A DNA stretch of 64,000 nucleotides from Apostichopus japonicus (taxonomy: Eukaryota > Echinodermata > Holothuroidea > Aspidochirotida > Stichopodidae): assembly GCF_037975245.1 (NCBI RefSeq), contig NC_092566.1, forward strand, positions 5,392,001-5,456,000, read 5' to 3'. Each line of letters begins with the position of its first letter. Within the stretch, counting starts at the first letter, position 1. Shown piece after piece: positions 28,201 through 41,400 of the stretch. A program made the translations under genes and the position numbers. The notes below the pieces were generated by a model that saw nothing but the letters and a program-made list of their open reading frames with translations, was not told the origin of the DNA and made no database searches.

Positions 28201-31200
28201 TTCAATTCCCAATTGGGTGGGGGGGGGGGGGAGGGAGGAGGGATTATTAATTCATATCAGATATACCTAATATTAACCCCATGGGGAAATTGTACCTTGA
28301 GAGTAACATGATTGTATGCTTTATTGCACGCAAACAATTTCCTAGAAACAAAAAGCCTTCAGGGGATGAAACTGAACTGAACTGTTTCTGATCTGAATGT
28401 TTAAGTTAGATCTGCAGGATAATATTTAGGTGCAGTAGTGACAAAACCATACTGTTGATAAATATTGGCCATATTGCTTATGCTTTCACAATGTCACAAG
28501 GATTACTCCAGTATGTGGCTTACTGTACCGCTGATCAAATACCTTTGTACATATTGATAGCCCAAAGATGCCTGATGAACATTAAAGTTCACAAAGAGAA
28601 CAGACACAGTTTAACATGTATGTCAGTACAGTAATTCTTGTTTTGACTTATTATTGTAACTTGGATGTACATGCAGTACTCTAAAATGTCATTTCGTAAC
28701 TTTAAAGGAGAAAAAATTGTGTTCCCAACATTCTCAAATTGGTACGCACTGAGCAGTGCCATTGTTTGTTTTAAATTCCATAGAGGGTGCACAGTATCAA
28801 AAGTATACCAGTTCAGATCTAGACACCGTAAAGCGAGAGTGCTGAGATTTTGAGGAGACAGGTGAGTGAGGAGTGATTTGAACATTCAGTATATGTATCT
28901 TCCCATCATCCTTTTTTTGTGCATGTAGTAATTTTTTTTAAATTTTTTATTTTATTTGTAACTTTGTAGCATATATGCTCAACAAAAATCTATGTAATAT
29001 TCTAACATATATCGGATATACCCCTCATTCTATCTAACCAAGATTCGTTTTGCAGTCATAAACCCTTTGGCTGTACCAATGTACTGATTTTAAGTTAAAC
29101 CGTATTAAATCTATTATGAAAATGTCTCTGTCTCACAAATTTAATGGATTACTTTTATTTTCCAATTACTACAAAACTTTTGAAATTAATGTGGATTTTT
29201 TTTTTAAATCTCTGTTGCAAATTTGGTGGGAATCAAAGTAACAGATGTTTTCAGATACCTGACAGTATATCTCTTCCTTTAACAGTGGAGATTGGCACCA
29301 CCCAGCCTGTGAAAACATTTTGATGCGAAAGGCAGCTTTATGAAGCACTCGACATGATCATTCTTGACTGTTTACTGAGTAGAAACGAAAGGCTCTGTAC
29401 TCCTTGTTCGACTTGCTATCATTTTATGCCCAATAAAAGGCTCGAGTGCGAAAGCTTTCCACTCACTGAAATTATCTACTGCCAATCCTGGTTTATGTCA
29501 CTCTCAGTTTAAAATGAACGTTCGGTGAACACGTCCTGTATACCCTTTAGGGCCTTCACGCAGCTTTACAGACTTAAATGTGGGAAACTTGAGATTTTCA
29601 TTCATGAGAAATGCCTTGAGGTTTATACAGTTACCAACATATTTTTGCCTTCAGGGACGAGGATATAGTGAAGATGTTTACTGTTGCACCCATTTCCCAA
29701 TCGCACTCCTTCCAGGAGAATGCATGATGAAAACACATTGTGATATCATGGTTGATGATGAACACCATATAAAGCACGCAGAGAAACCACTACACAGTAG
29801 TGCATCTATATATGCCCACGACACAGACAGTACCGTGACCATAGAAGTATGACGGAGTTGATATCATTAAAATGAGATGAGTAAGACCTCCGGCTATTAC
29901 TGAATTAAAGTGTTCAGTCTTCAATCATTTGCTCCCGAACAGTTTTTTTTACCAGGAAAAAGGTGAAATGATCGGTACAAGTGAGTGCATAAATCATGTC
30001 TGTATATATATGTCTACTGTAGAACAGCAGAACACACAGAACTGAGAGCAGAGTAAGTGAAGAGTAATGTGCAACCTCTCCTACGGTGGAGCCAGAGAGT
30101 CTCAAGAGTCCTGGATCTTCCCTAGGAATCGACGAACCCACCGTATAATCGATAAAGCCATCGCTGGCTGTGGCCATTTTGCAATATAAATAGCCAGGGT
30201 AAATGGAATCTATGGGCTACTATGGAATGTTGCTGACCACTTTCAAGAGCTATGTAATTCTATAAGGCAGTATGAACAGATGACTAATGGTTCTCGAAGC
30301 TGGCGGGGCTTAATGAGATCTGGGAATCTGATGAAAAACTTGATCATGCTCTGTATGAACTGTGCAGGTCAAACGGTAGACCTACATTGTATTGTTAGTC
30401 TACTGTATGGCTGCCTGTGAATTGAGGTATAGATACCATTCTGGAAATTCTGAAAAATTCTGAAAAGTTAACATCTAACACGATGAAACAGAGCAAGTAC
30501 AATATTGACGATTACTGTAGTAGACAGATTTATACAAATGTACAAAAATACAAACTTGTCTCAAGTGCCTAACTTAAAAAGTTTTCTACTAAATCAGCAT
30601 AAAGCTAAGCAACATAGCATACTCTACAGGTACATTTACAGTGACATGATACAGTAGGTGAACCAAACTTTTAATGTTATTTTACTAAAATGAGTTGAAG
30701 TTGATCTTGATGGATACTTTTTTAACCTGATATGTATGTTACAAGCTCTTCTATAGGGCATTTATTACTTGATGACAGTGCTACTGTACCATACAGAACA
30801 TGCATGTGTACTACAGGACAGCATGAAATGAGTACAAACCTACAAAGACAAGTACAGTACTGTACAGTATTAGGTGCAGCTAGATGCTAGAACACGATGA
30901 GTGCATGGAATGGACTCGTACAATAAGGTCATGTCATATAGGCAGGTCATTTAATTCATAGGGCAGCGATGGGGAACTTAATTACTCAGGAACCCAAATG
31001 TAAACCTTGTGAATTCCTACTCATTCCAAACAATGTTTACTTGTGGAGGAAGTTGTAATGAGGAGAGTCCAAAACTGACAAGCTATACTACAGGTACAGT
31101 AGTAGTGACTAAGCAGGTCTTAATTATTTAAAGGACCTACAGTAATCTACACATTTTAAGCAGCAAATTCAGAACAATAATACTAATTTCCTAATCATCA

Positions 31201-32386
31201 ATTAGGTACAGGTAAAAATACTGACAGGTGACACTGCTATAATTATCAGTGACCTTCAATGACCTTGACCTTCACAGTCCATACATAACCTCTTCACTGT
31301 TTGAAGTACAGGGAACAATCCACTTTTTGTTTCTACAATACTGTTTAGACATTTATGAAATTAAGTTGCACTCATTAATTAAATACTGAAAAATGCTACG
31401 TTTTTTTTATTCGAAAAGTGCTTAATTTTCATCTACGTAACAGTTTGACCACTTTCATATAGCATTGTACTACAGTGTGTGATACAAGATACATTATTTC
31501 CCGAAGCTTTTGATGTTTGTGATATTTCCTCTCATAACTAAATACTGAATATGCTACGGTTCTGTAATTCTACCACTTGCTTGAAAATTTCCATTTTTGT
31601 AGCAATTTGGCAATATTTTCAGTAGCATTTCATATATATACACATTTAACCATAAATATACATAATCCTGGACCTCTAAAGAATGCTTTGTAATAGAGAC
31701 TCACTTCTCTGCAAGCTGATGAACTGTTCATGTAACGCTTCGGTCATTAACGGGTCCGGTAACTCCCGAAGGAAGAGTTTAAGAAGTCCTGCTACTGCCA
31801 TGATATCTCCTGCTTCACTCAAGTCGGCGTCCTGTGACTTGTCAAACTTGGACTTCATTTTATCCACCGCCTTCGTGCTACCGTTGATACGGAATATGCC
31901 CTCTTGGTTTAAACCTGGAATCAAAATTTTAAATGAAGTAATTTAATGACGCAAACTATGTAGCTTCAATACTGATATATTATGCACTCTATGAAAAGAT
32001 TCACACATATATATATGGTCTGCACAGTATTAAAAATCTATAGGTCACAGAGAGCAAAGAGTTTATACAATCATATCAGATTATACAACAGGATATTCTA
32101 CAGTAGAATCATAAAAATTTTGACCAGTGCAAATTTCGCTAAGTAAAATGTGTAGCGTACTTCCTGAGTGGTAGATTTGGAAGGAGAAGCAGGAGGGCAG
32201 GTTCCCTGAGAGCGAGGGCACAATGCTAAAACGTTCCAATGTGTCGAACTTAGATAGAGCTATGGGAAAATGCAGCAGATGTGGAATAGGAAACAGGTAA
32301 GAAAGGAGCGAAGTAAATCACACTTGAGGACTCCTCTGGAAAGCAGTGCTTATGCACTGAGCAGGACTACTCTCATTAAAGATGAC

Positions 32387-32418
<32 letters not shown>

Positions 32419-35400
32419 TTGTCAGGGGCATGTAGAGCCATATTACGGAGACCAACAGAAATACAAGATATAAAGACAACAATTCTCCTTTTCATACAAT
32501 ATACTCAAGAAGAAATGAAGATTTCAAAATGAAAATGGGAAAGAGAAAGGGAAAAGGGGGGAAGGGGATGCAGTGACATAGCCGTCCCCAGGGCCAGCAA
32601 TGTCCCTCCAGTCTATGGCAGATTCTAGGCTGCATCAGTCCCTACTCATAGTGTCTGCCAAGGTTAAGTTGTCTGTATTAAACGATTACTTATCAAACTA
32701 CCTACTACCATGCTGTGTGTCCTTTACTACTCACACTAATTAGACATGAAATGTACTCATATTAGCTGGCAACATTGTAATTTGTACTCACAACCTGGTA
32801 CTACTCAGACATTTGGTACTCGCACTATACACTACACTCCTGCAAAGACCTATAGGGTCAGTCACCGTAAAAGTTCATACCCCTTTGAGCTACACCACAT
32901 AAGTGTTGCATTTCACAAACAGCCAATACACTGGAACATCTTCAATTCACACGGGTCTGTAAAGTAACTCTATAACCATGTTTTTAGATTCCATAAAATG
33001 TTTGAATATTTTTTCCACCTTCATAAATATGCACATTGATCCACGACAAGACTGGTCGGCAATCTTGACATCTCACATTTAAACTGCCAAAATGTTCCAA
33101 TTAAGGTGCATCCATGAGATCATAATTATACACAATCTTGACAAAAATAACATGACTTAGCCTACCGTAAGTGTTTGATTGCTATACCAATTATGACTTG
33201 ATAGTGACACTCCATGATTTATTGTATTTATAAATGGACTGTTAATTCTTTAAGTAATCTGCTTATTATGTAAACAATAGTGTCTCAGTACTTATCAAGC
33301 AGAAGTATGATGGGTCTTATATGCTTGATAGGCCCATAAAAGTAGTTGACTTCAACTTCACCCTTGACGAAGATGATTAATGATGGAAAACTGTCCAAAA
33401 CTCTTTTCTTAGAAGGTGATGCTCCTCTGGTTGCAGACAATTTGACTCTAATACAAGGAAGACATTCCACATCTGTTAATTCAAAACCCATCTGGATATC
33501 TTGTTCCTAACAATTGATATCTCTTATATCTGTCTGACTTCTGCTCAACAAAAATTTAGTTACACAGTGGGTATTCTATGATACCACTTTGGGATATATG
33601 TAGACAGTAACTTTTTCTACAATTTAACCTTTCTTTTATGATCATGTTCTTGATTTCTCCAGGGAGCTGCTACTCTAACTAGAGTAGCAGCTCTGATTTC
33701 TCACAGAAAACTGATACCACACACCTACTGGTCCACAATCATCCCTCTTCCCATAGCTGGATATGCATGGGCTGAACGAGAGTGCTAGCATTGTGGGGAG
33801 ACAGGTAAGTGAGGAGTGAAGCAAATATCCCTCTACCCACAGCTGGATATGAGCTGGTTTAATCCCATGCCCAACCTTTTCTCAGGACAAATTGTTGAGC
33901 AATGAAACATCGATTGTGAACTACGGGAAGTACTTTTGGTTAATTGTACAGCTGCATGGAGAAATGTACAGTATGAAAAATGGGTTCTTCTAAAGGCATC
34001 AGATGCAATTTGAATCCAGAGCTAAAAATACAGTATTATGATGAACACAGCCCAAGAAAGAAGTGAAAATTCCAAACCTTTAAAGTGACATAGTGTCTAC
34101 ATATAACAAATTCCCATACCTGTACCCTAAGCATTGTTTATATTAAGTACTTTACAGTACAAGTTAGTACTGTATCTGAGTGGAGTATGTATTTTAAGTA
34201 TTGAGCTGTACCTGGCTATAAGCAGGAAAAGCTAAGTCTGTCTGGCCTTATTAATTGTTCTCCTTTGAATGCAATATTAACAGAAACAATCACAGGAAGC
34301 AGGATATACTATAGGAATCTCATTTTCGTCGCATTCAAAATGGGGTCATCTCTTTTCTTTTGTTTAAAAGCTAGATAGATTGAGTGGATGAAACACTGTA
34401 CATCTAAGTAACTGTGCCTTAAGTTAGTTTAAAACAGGAAATATCAAACATGTACTTTATTGGTGGTACTGTACCATGCCCACAGAACTGTGTACCCTGG
34501 GTTTAAATGTCAAAGGGCAACCTTTCAGTACTAACCTAGTGCTATTAATACATGTATACTACAATGTACATGTGCAATGTAATACTTTTGATTCTCAGAG
34601 TTCAAAATGTACCATTTAGGGTAGAGTAAGGTACAGTGGGATGGCTGCATATCATAACTTTGAATGATCACTATGTGTGGGGTTACCACAATGACATGAT
34701 GGTGATTGATCATGTCATCACCACTATACAATTTAACTTTTAGACAGGTTTTATGAGGTACCATAGAAATATTATATCTACAGAGGTTTTTCTTTGGGCA
34801 GCTTCCCAGCTTGCATGCTGTTGAGCAAGTTTAGGTAGCTAGCTACATCTGTTTCCATGAAATAGTACCTTTCTTATTTTGAGGGGCGGTTTGGTTAATG
34901 TGAAAGAAGGACTTTGAATCTTTCTTCTCTATAGTATCAGAATAAGAACAAAAAAAGGTCTGTAAAATGTCATCATATTTGAATGCTCCACAGTATACCA
35001 TAGCAACTGTTTACAACACATTGCACTTGGAAAATTGTCAAAACAAGTGTGTAATGTGATAATAAAATAATGTAAATCTGTACTTCTACTTGATTGGTCA
35101 AAGTTTTATTCCAATTTATGGTGAATTTTGAAAGTGACTTACTTTTTGTAGAAATCTGAATAAGTATCACATCTTCACATCGAAGGTAGATAGCATGAAA
35201 GGTATTCATCCCAATGGTCAGGCAGTAGATAATAAATCCACAAAAAAAACGAACAATGTAGACACTTCGGTGGTAGAATGAGAAGGGTGGGCATTGACCG
35301 CAGTGGGTCGGTAATAGAGGGCGCACGGTGTTAAAAGGTTACCAGTTCATTCTGGACACGGTAGAACGAGAGTGCTAAGGTTGTGGGGAGACAGGTAAGC

Positions 35401-38400
35401 AAGGAGCGAAGTAAATTTGAAGATGTAAAATAATTTGCATTCAAAATGACCCAAAAAAGTCAGTGGAGCGTCAATATTAAAGATGGTACAAATTCTCATA
35501 TTTTTTGGGGCATTTTTCCATTATATATACTGACTGTATAATATCCTCCGGTCGAATACCAGTTTACGTTACCTAAGGGCCTCTAGAGGGAACAAAAGTT
35601 AAATATACTACACATGAGTTGGGGGGGGGGGAGGGAAGAGGGGGAGGAGGATCATGACTGCTGTTTTCTCATGGGAATCAACAGTATGGTACTCCAAAGC
35701 TACAGGAGAGTTGTGCAGAAGAGAATGTTCCGTTCTTAATCGTTTTTTTGGGGACAACGACTCCATAGGTTTCCCAGGAAACCAACAATACAGCATCCAC
35801 TGCTAAGGCAGAGAGGAACCTTTTGTTATTCATAGTTGAACATCACAGAATCTTTGCAATTCGATGGTTTGGACACACGTTAAATAAAGCCATCCCGTTA
35901 GTCTCCTTCCAGATCTAAATTATGTGGAGCATAAGTAGGTTACCTGGAAACTGATTCATATGTGGTTTAACACGTTCGATATTAGTGGAAGTTATATAGG
36001 CAATATAACATCTAATTAGATTATCGGCACACCTGGACGTCCAATAAGTAAGAGATGATATAACAATTATCCTAAACATCCTTTTTCTTAGCCAATTAAT
36101 TAATAAACTGCTCTATTAAAAGAAACCTACACCGTGTGCACATATGTGTCTTTTATAGGTTTGTACACACATTAGACTGTACATATGTGCTATTGAAAAT
36201 CCTTTCAGGAAAATGAAATTAGGATCAACCTCTCTTAACGACAATTGACAAGCTGCTTCTCTCTTGATTAGCTGCTTGTTAATGGATCTTTCAAAGATAG
36301 CTTATTTATAGCTGTGAACCTGTGACACAGGATGGACGTATGCAATTGAGTGACCTACGGATATTATTTGCTATGTGACCATTTTAAGGCGGCACTTGCA
36401 TCTCCACATCAGATACTAAAAATGAATGATAACACATTGAGCATAAATCATGATTGTTCGGCTGAGAGGTTCAGTCTCTGAAAATGTTCCTAAATTCAAA
36501 ACACACGTCACGTCTTGGTGACATTTTCTTGAGGGTTGGACAACTACTCTTGAGGCAGCATCTTGGACAACAAAAATCACAAAGGTATACTGACGACACC
36601 CCCCACACACACTCCTTAAAGACAAACAGTCGAGATATTAGGCCCATTTCTGAATACCACCTACAGTATGTTACATAAGTCCCACTGAAATTAATATTTG
36701 AACTTGTCAGTGTTATGGGAAGTTGAAATTCAAAAGGATCAGTTTTATTGTTATAGTTAGAATAGAGGAACAAAACTTTATCATACAAGGGTACTAAAAC
36801 CGATTTGATTGAGGCTGTGGAGGCTACAGTGGATCCTACATCAGTAAATCTTTAAAGGTATGCTGTATTGGCCCCAAATATGCTAGATATTCAAACATGG
36901 TTACCTTTGGTCAAAATTCTTAAACTGTTTTCATTACAACCTTCAAGGAAATTTTCCTCACTGGGACATTCAGTCATCTTGTGTGTTCCTTAAAAATGTC
37001 TGAGAACAATTTGGAGAGTAAAGACCTCCAGTCCGAAAGTAATTTTTGAAAAATTCTAGCAATTATAGCGTGCTTTAATTTGGGCCTATACTGACTAATG
37101 TACCTTTAAGTACGTTGGAAACAAATATTTTACTATTTCGACTTTTACTGAAGCATATATTCTTCCGTATGATGTGATGTACTGGTACAGTACATTTATT
37201 TCTCTTATATTGCAGCATAACTGTGTTATTCAGGAAAAATGAAACAATGTGACAGACCATACCAGCACAAGTCCTTCCTTGTTATCAGTAATAGGCAAAT
37301 AATATACAGTACAGAGAAACATGAAACCACTCAATTCATGAACAGTCCTGGTTAACTGCAGTGACAGATTGAAATAAGTGCTGGTGGGTGGTATAAATTC
37401 TTGGCTGATCATATTAAGTTGGGCATTAAAAGTATGACTGGTACATACTACAGTAATGCTGCTCGTTTTAGTCACCAAAACAAAGAAACATGATCTTTGA
37501 ACTCCAGTATTGAGAGTACTGCATTGGCTGCCATTCAATTAAACAGCAAATCATTTTCAAAATTGTATGCTTTGTTTTAAAATTCTGCATGGCAAGGCAG
37601 CAACCTACATGAGTGCACTATTGACATGGCGTTGTAGTGGGAGCATTCTTCGTTCGAAAGCCCCGACCCTTAATCGACCACTAAGTAAATCTAAGATTTA
37701 TGGTGATAGGAGCTTTTCATATTTGTGCAACATGTCTAAGGAACGCCCTGCTGCTGACACTTTGTCTTTATTAATTAATTAATTTATTGATTGATTGGTT
37801 CTTTTAGTTATTTATTTTCTGATTTTGCCTTGACTTCTTTATTCCTAAATTATAACGCTGTACTGTATGTGTCTTATATTTGTAATTTATATTACTTTAC
37901 TGTAGTTCCATGTAAAGTGCTTGATATAGTCTTTTATGTAAAAGCGCTATGTATTATTATCATAATTATTATTACTATTATTAATATTATTATTATGACT
38001 ATTTCTATTACACTAAGTATGGTAATTACAGTACATCCATAATGATGATAAATAATTTCCACATACTGTGTGTATTCAGCTGCATGTACTGTAAGGATAC
38101 TGTTGGTGTAAACTCATTATAAATTAGACAGTAATAATGCAAATTTGGCTTTTAGGCGGCAGAGAGCTTCTCAAGGAGAACAAGTGCTACTCATGTCATC
38201 CACCCATGATGCCTCATTCTTGCACAGCAAGTGAGCATAGCAACAGATAAACACAGAATCTGCTTATCTGACTAATCACTATACAATCACAAAATGCCTT
38301 GTAACACCTTGGTTCTAGAAACTCTTTCAAACAGTGGCAGTCCACCACAGGTTCTGTTCACACAAAACAAATAAACAATCCGTACAATAAACTATCTAGT

Positions 38401-41400
38401 CAGTTGAAACAAAGATTTAACTTAATTATAGCACGCTATAACTGCTAGAAGTTTTCAAAAAGTACTTTCCTGGAGGTCTTTACTCTCCAAATTGTGCTCA
38501 GACATTGTTCAGGAGCACACAAGATGATTGAATGTCCCAGTTAGAAAAATTTCCTCGAAGGTTGTAATAAAACAGTTTAAGAATTTTGACCAGAGGTGAC
38601 CATATTTGAATATCTAGCATATTTGGGGCCAATACAGCATACCTTTAAAATTTAAAGGTCCATAGTGAGCATGAGGAGCAACGCAAAGTGGGTTTGGACT
38701 TAAAAAGGAAAGAAAATAAATATTTAATTCTTGTAAAGAATATCAATTGACTAATTTGAAATGCTTTGTGAGTTTAAAGTAAACAGTTTATTACATGTGT
38801 GCTCTTTCACTGAATGGAGGATAAAAACTAACCAAAATTTCATGTCACTAAATTTTTATCAAAACTTTTGAAAATCAGTGTAACCTTTGCACTGATCAAT
38901 GGTTGTATATTTTACATTCCCCGGAGACAGTTTCATATATTTCTATAATCTAGATGCGAAAAGCGACGACAAATTTCCTACCAGATCTTGTTAATATCTA
39001 TATAATTAATAACTGATTAGCTCAAAGACTTGTCGGTTCCAGCCGTAGATCCAACTGTTTTTACAACTCAATTTGGTTCAGAGTGTGATGCGCCCAAAAA
39101 CAAAAGGCGCCAGTTTTGTCGTAGTCCGTACAGTAAGTGTGAGACAGAGTAGACCACCAAACATGGTACGTGCAAGATGCATTCCATAGAGAGATGGATT
39201 AATTCAATACAGATGTTCATCAACAGTAATTAGAGCTGCTACTACTCTTAATCGAAAGTGATATTTGTTCTCAAACATACCTACCCATTGACGAGCTACA
39301 GTAAAATGGTGTAGTGACGCTGTATACCTCACGACTATATAAATTTGAATGTGGTGTTCAGATCTCGAAATTCAGACTATTTACTGACTAAATGCCTACA
39401 GGTGCCGTTTGCACGGTAGAAGAAAATATGCACTGGTATTTTTCTGCCAGTGCAAGTTGATTTTTGGTTTTTGTGTATTAATTTCAGGTAAATGCAATTG
39501 AAGGAATTTGATTTTAGCGATTAGGTTTCTTGATGGTCTGGTAGATTTTTATATCAAGTGGCTTAAATTAGGGAAATTCTGGGCCTGGTGTTATTAGATA
39601 AACATAATTTACCATAACTAGATATCCTCCACACAATGTTTTCCTTCTTTAATGGTGAATCATTTACTTTATATTCAAATCCTTTTTATCTATTTCAATC
39701 TTCCATACTTATTTTAACCTTCTGATAGCTATAGGTACTGTACTCTACAAGCTTACATTTGTCTTGTGTGGGGAAGACCGCCAAACATCCTTAAAACTAA
39801 CGTTTATTCCACTGTGACGGTGAGGCCAATCTAAGGTATGGGTTAATTTGTTTACACGATAGGATATTATATTCGCAACCTCTCTGTCTGGCGATCGCTT
39901 CGATTGTATACATCATACATCATCAACAAAAGGCGTCATCCTCCACTGTCATACTAGATGCGGGAGTGCACTCGCCGTTACACTGCTATGAACACGCTTT
40001 TCATATCCTGTCTGCTCTACTTTCAATTCTGCTGGGCTTCCGTGCTTGGGTGCTCGCATAATGATGTAACATTACTAAGCAATCAAGCAGTCGAATCTTT
40101 TCCTTCGGAAGTGTCTAATTGTACGAACTGCTTACAATTACAACCGAGAAAATATTCTCTTCTGATGCCACATGTTTGCAATTAATGTTAATTAATGTTA
40201 AAGTACATGTGCAGTGCTTGGAATTGTAAATAATGTGCATGTGCAGCGCTTACAAAAATAATAGATAAATAAGTAGATAATAAATGAAACTAAATGAAAT
40301 CAGAAACCAATTTTGAAACACAATAAAACTTTGAACTTGATATAAATGGAATTGTTTTAGTTTTATTTGACTCCACATTTGATTCTTTGTTGTCTATTAT
40401 TCACCAGGGATAAGCTTGTGTTCAATAATGTTCAGACAATTTTCACTGTTACTGTACACACAGTCAGACCTTCAAAGGGTCTTCCTGACAACGAAAAACC
40501 TCACATCAAGAAAAAGAGCAGATCATCAACAACTGGAGACTAAAATACAAATTTACAACATTTGACGTGAAGAAAAGCAACGAAAGAAGTCAGTGTCTGG
40601 AGTAAGGTGTGAACATGTGACCTCGAGAATCCACAAGTCACATGCTCTACCACCTGAGGCTATGCAGTTCTAAATTGGTGGTAATCTTCCACTACCCTTT
40701 TCTAAGATAGAGGTCACACTATCTTGCATTTACTGTGTATTGTAACGCAATGATCACAGACTCCAGCTTCATTCTATATGACTCGAAATGCAACAGGAAA
40801 GGCACCAACTTGGCTTTTTGTTTAAATGTACAGTGTTTTGAAAAGAATATTAAGAACCAAACACTGACTGGGAATTTATATTTAGCAGCCAGCAAACAAA
40901 GAAACTTCTAGTGATTCCTTGCCACCTTATGTAATATAAAATGCCATAGTAGCACATGCAAACAATATTGTTAAAAGTGTCCACTGTAATAAACTGACTT
41001 GAGGTGATCACCAATGTTCTTGCATTAATGTGGACCTTAGCCTATCAATTAAGTGAAGTTCATCCAACCTTCATATTTGCAGTTATCTGGTTTGTAAGGT
41101 TTACAGAATTTGACATCTGTTGATCTCAAATGGCTTAATTTCAGTAGCCATACTGTGCTCAGCTAAGTTTGAGGGAAGGGGAAGGGGGTGGGGAGGACAG
41201 AGGGGCATCTACATGTTTAACTAATCGTAAGACACCTTTCTTGTAATTCTTGTAAGAGCAATTTTACTTTGCACTAGACGATAGTTGTCCGCTTCTATTT
41301 GATCTGGCTTGACTTGGACAGTTTCTAAATACTAACTATGACATCAACTCTGTCAGAGCAACAGCTCCATCAAACTATATCCATCCACTTATGATGAATC

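Larger units (their letters stand above)
20397..31704 (-). other. FAM13-like intron 2
   Basis: The longest intron, about 11.3 kb. Holds R1 copies (22.2, 26.3, 28.8 kb, and decayed relics near 27.15-27.5 kb), a 40-bp tandem run (22.57-22.70 kb), the half-site array (23.59-26.24 kb), two tRNA-SINEs (26.45-26.70 and 27.69-27.99 kb) and a diverged direct repeat (31.38-31.64 kb). No coding exon recognised. Confidence 0.5.
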
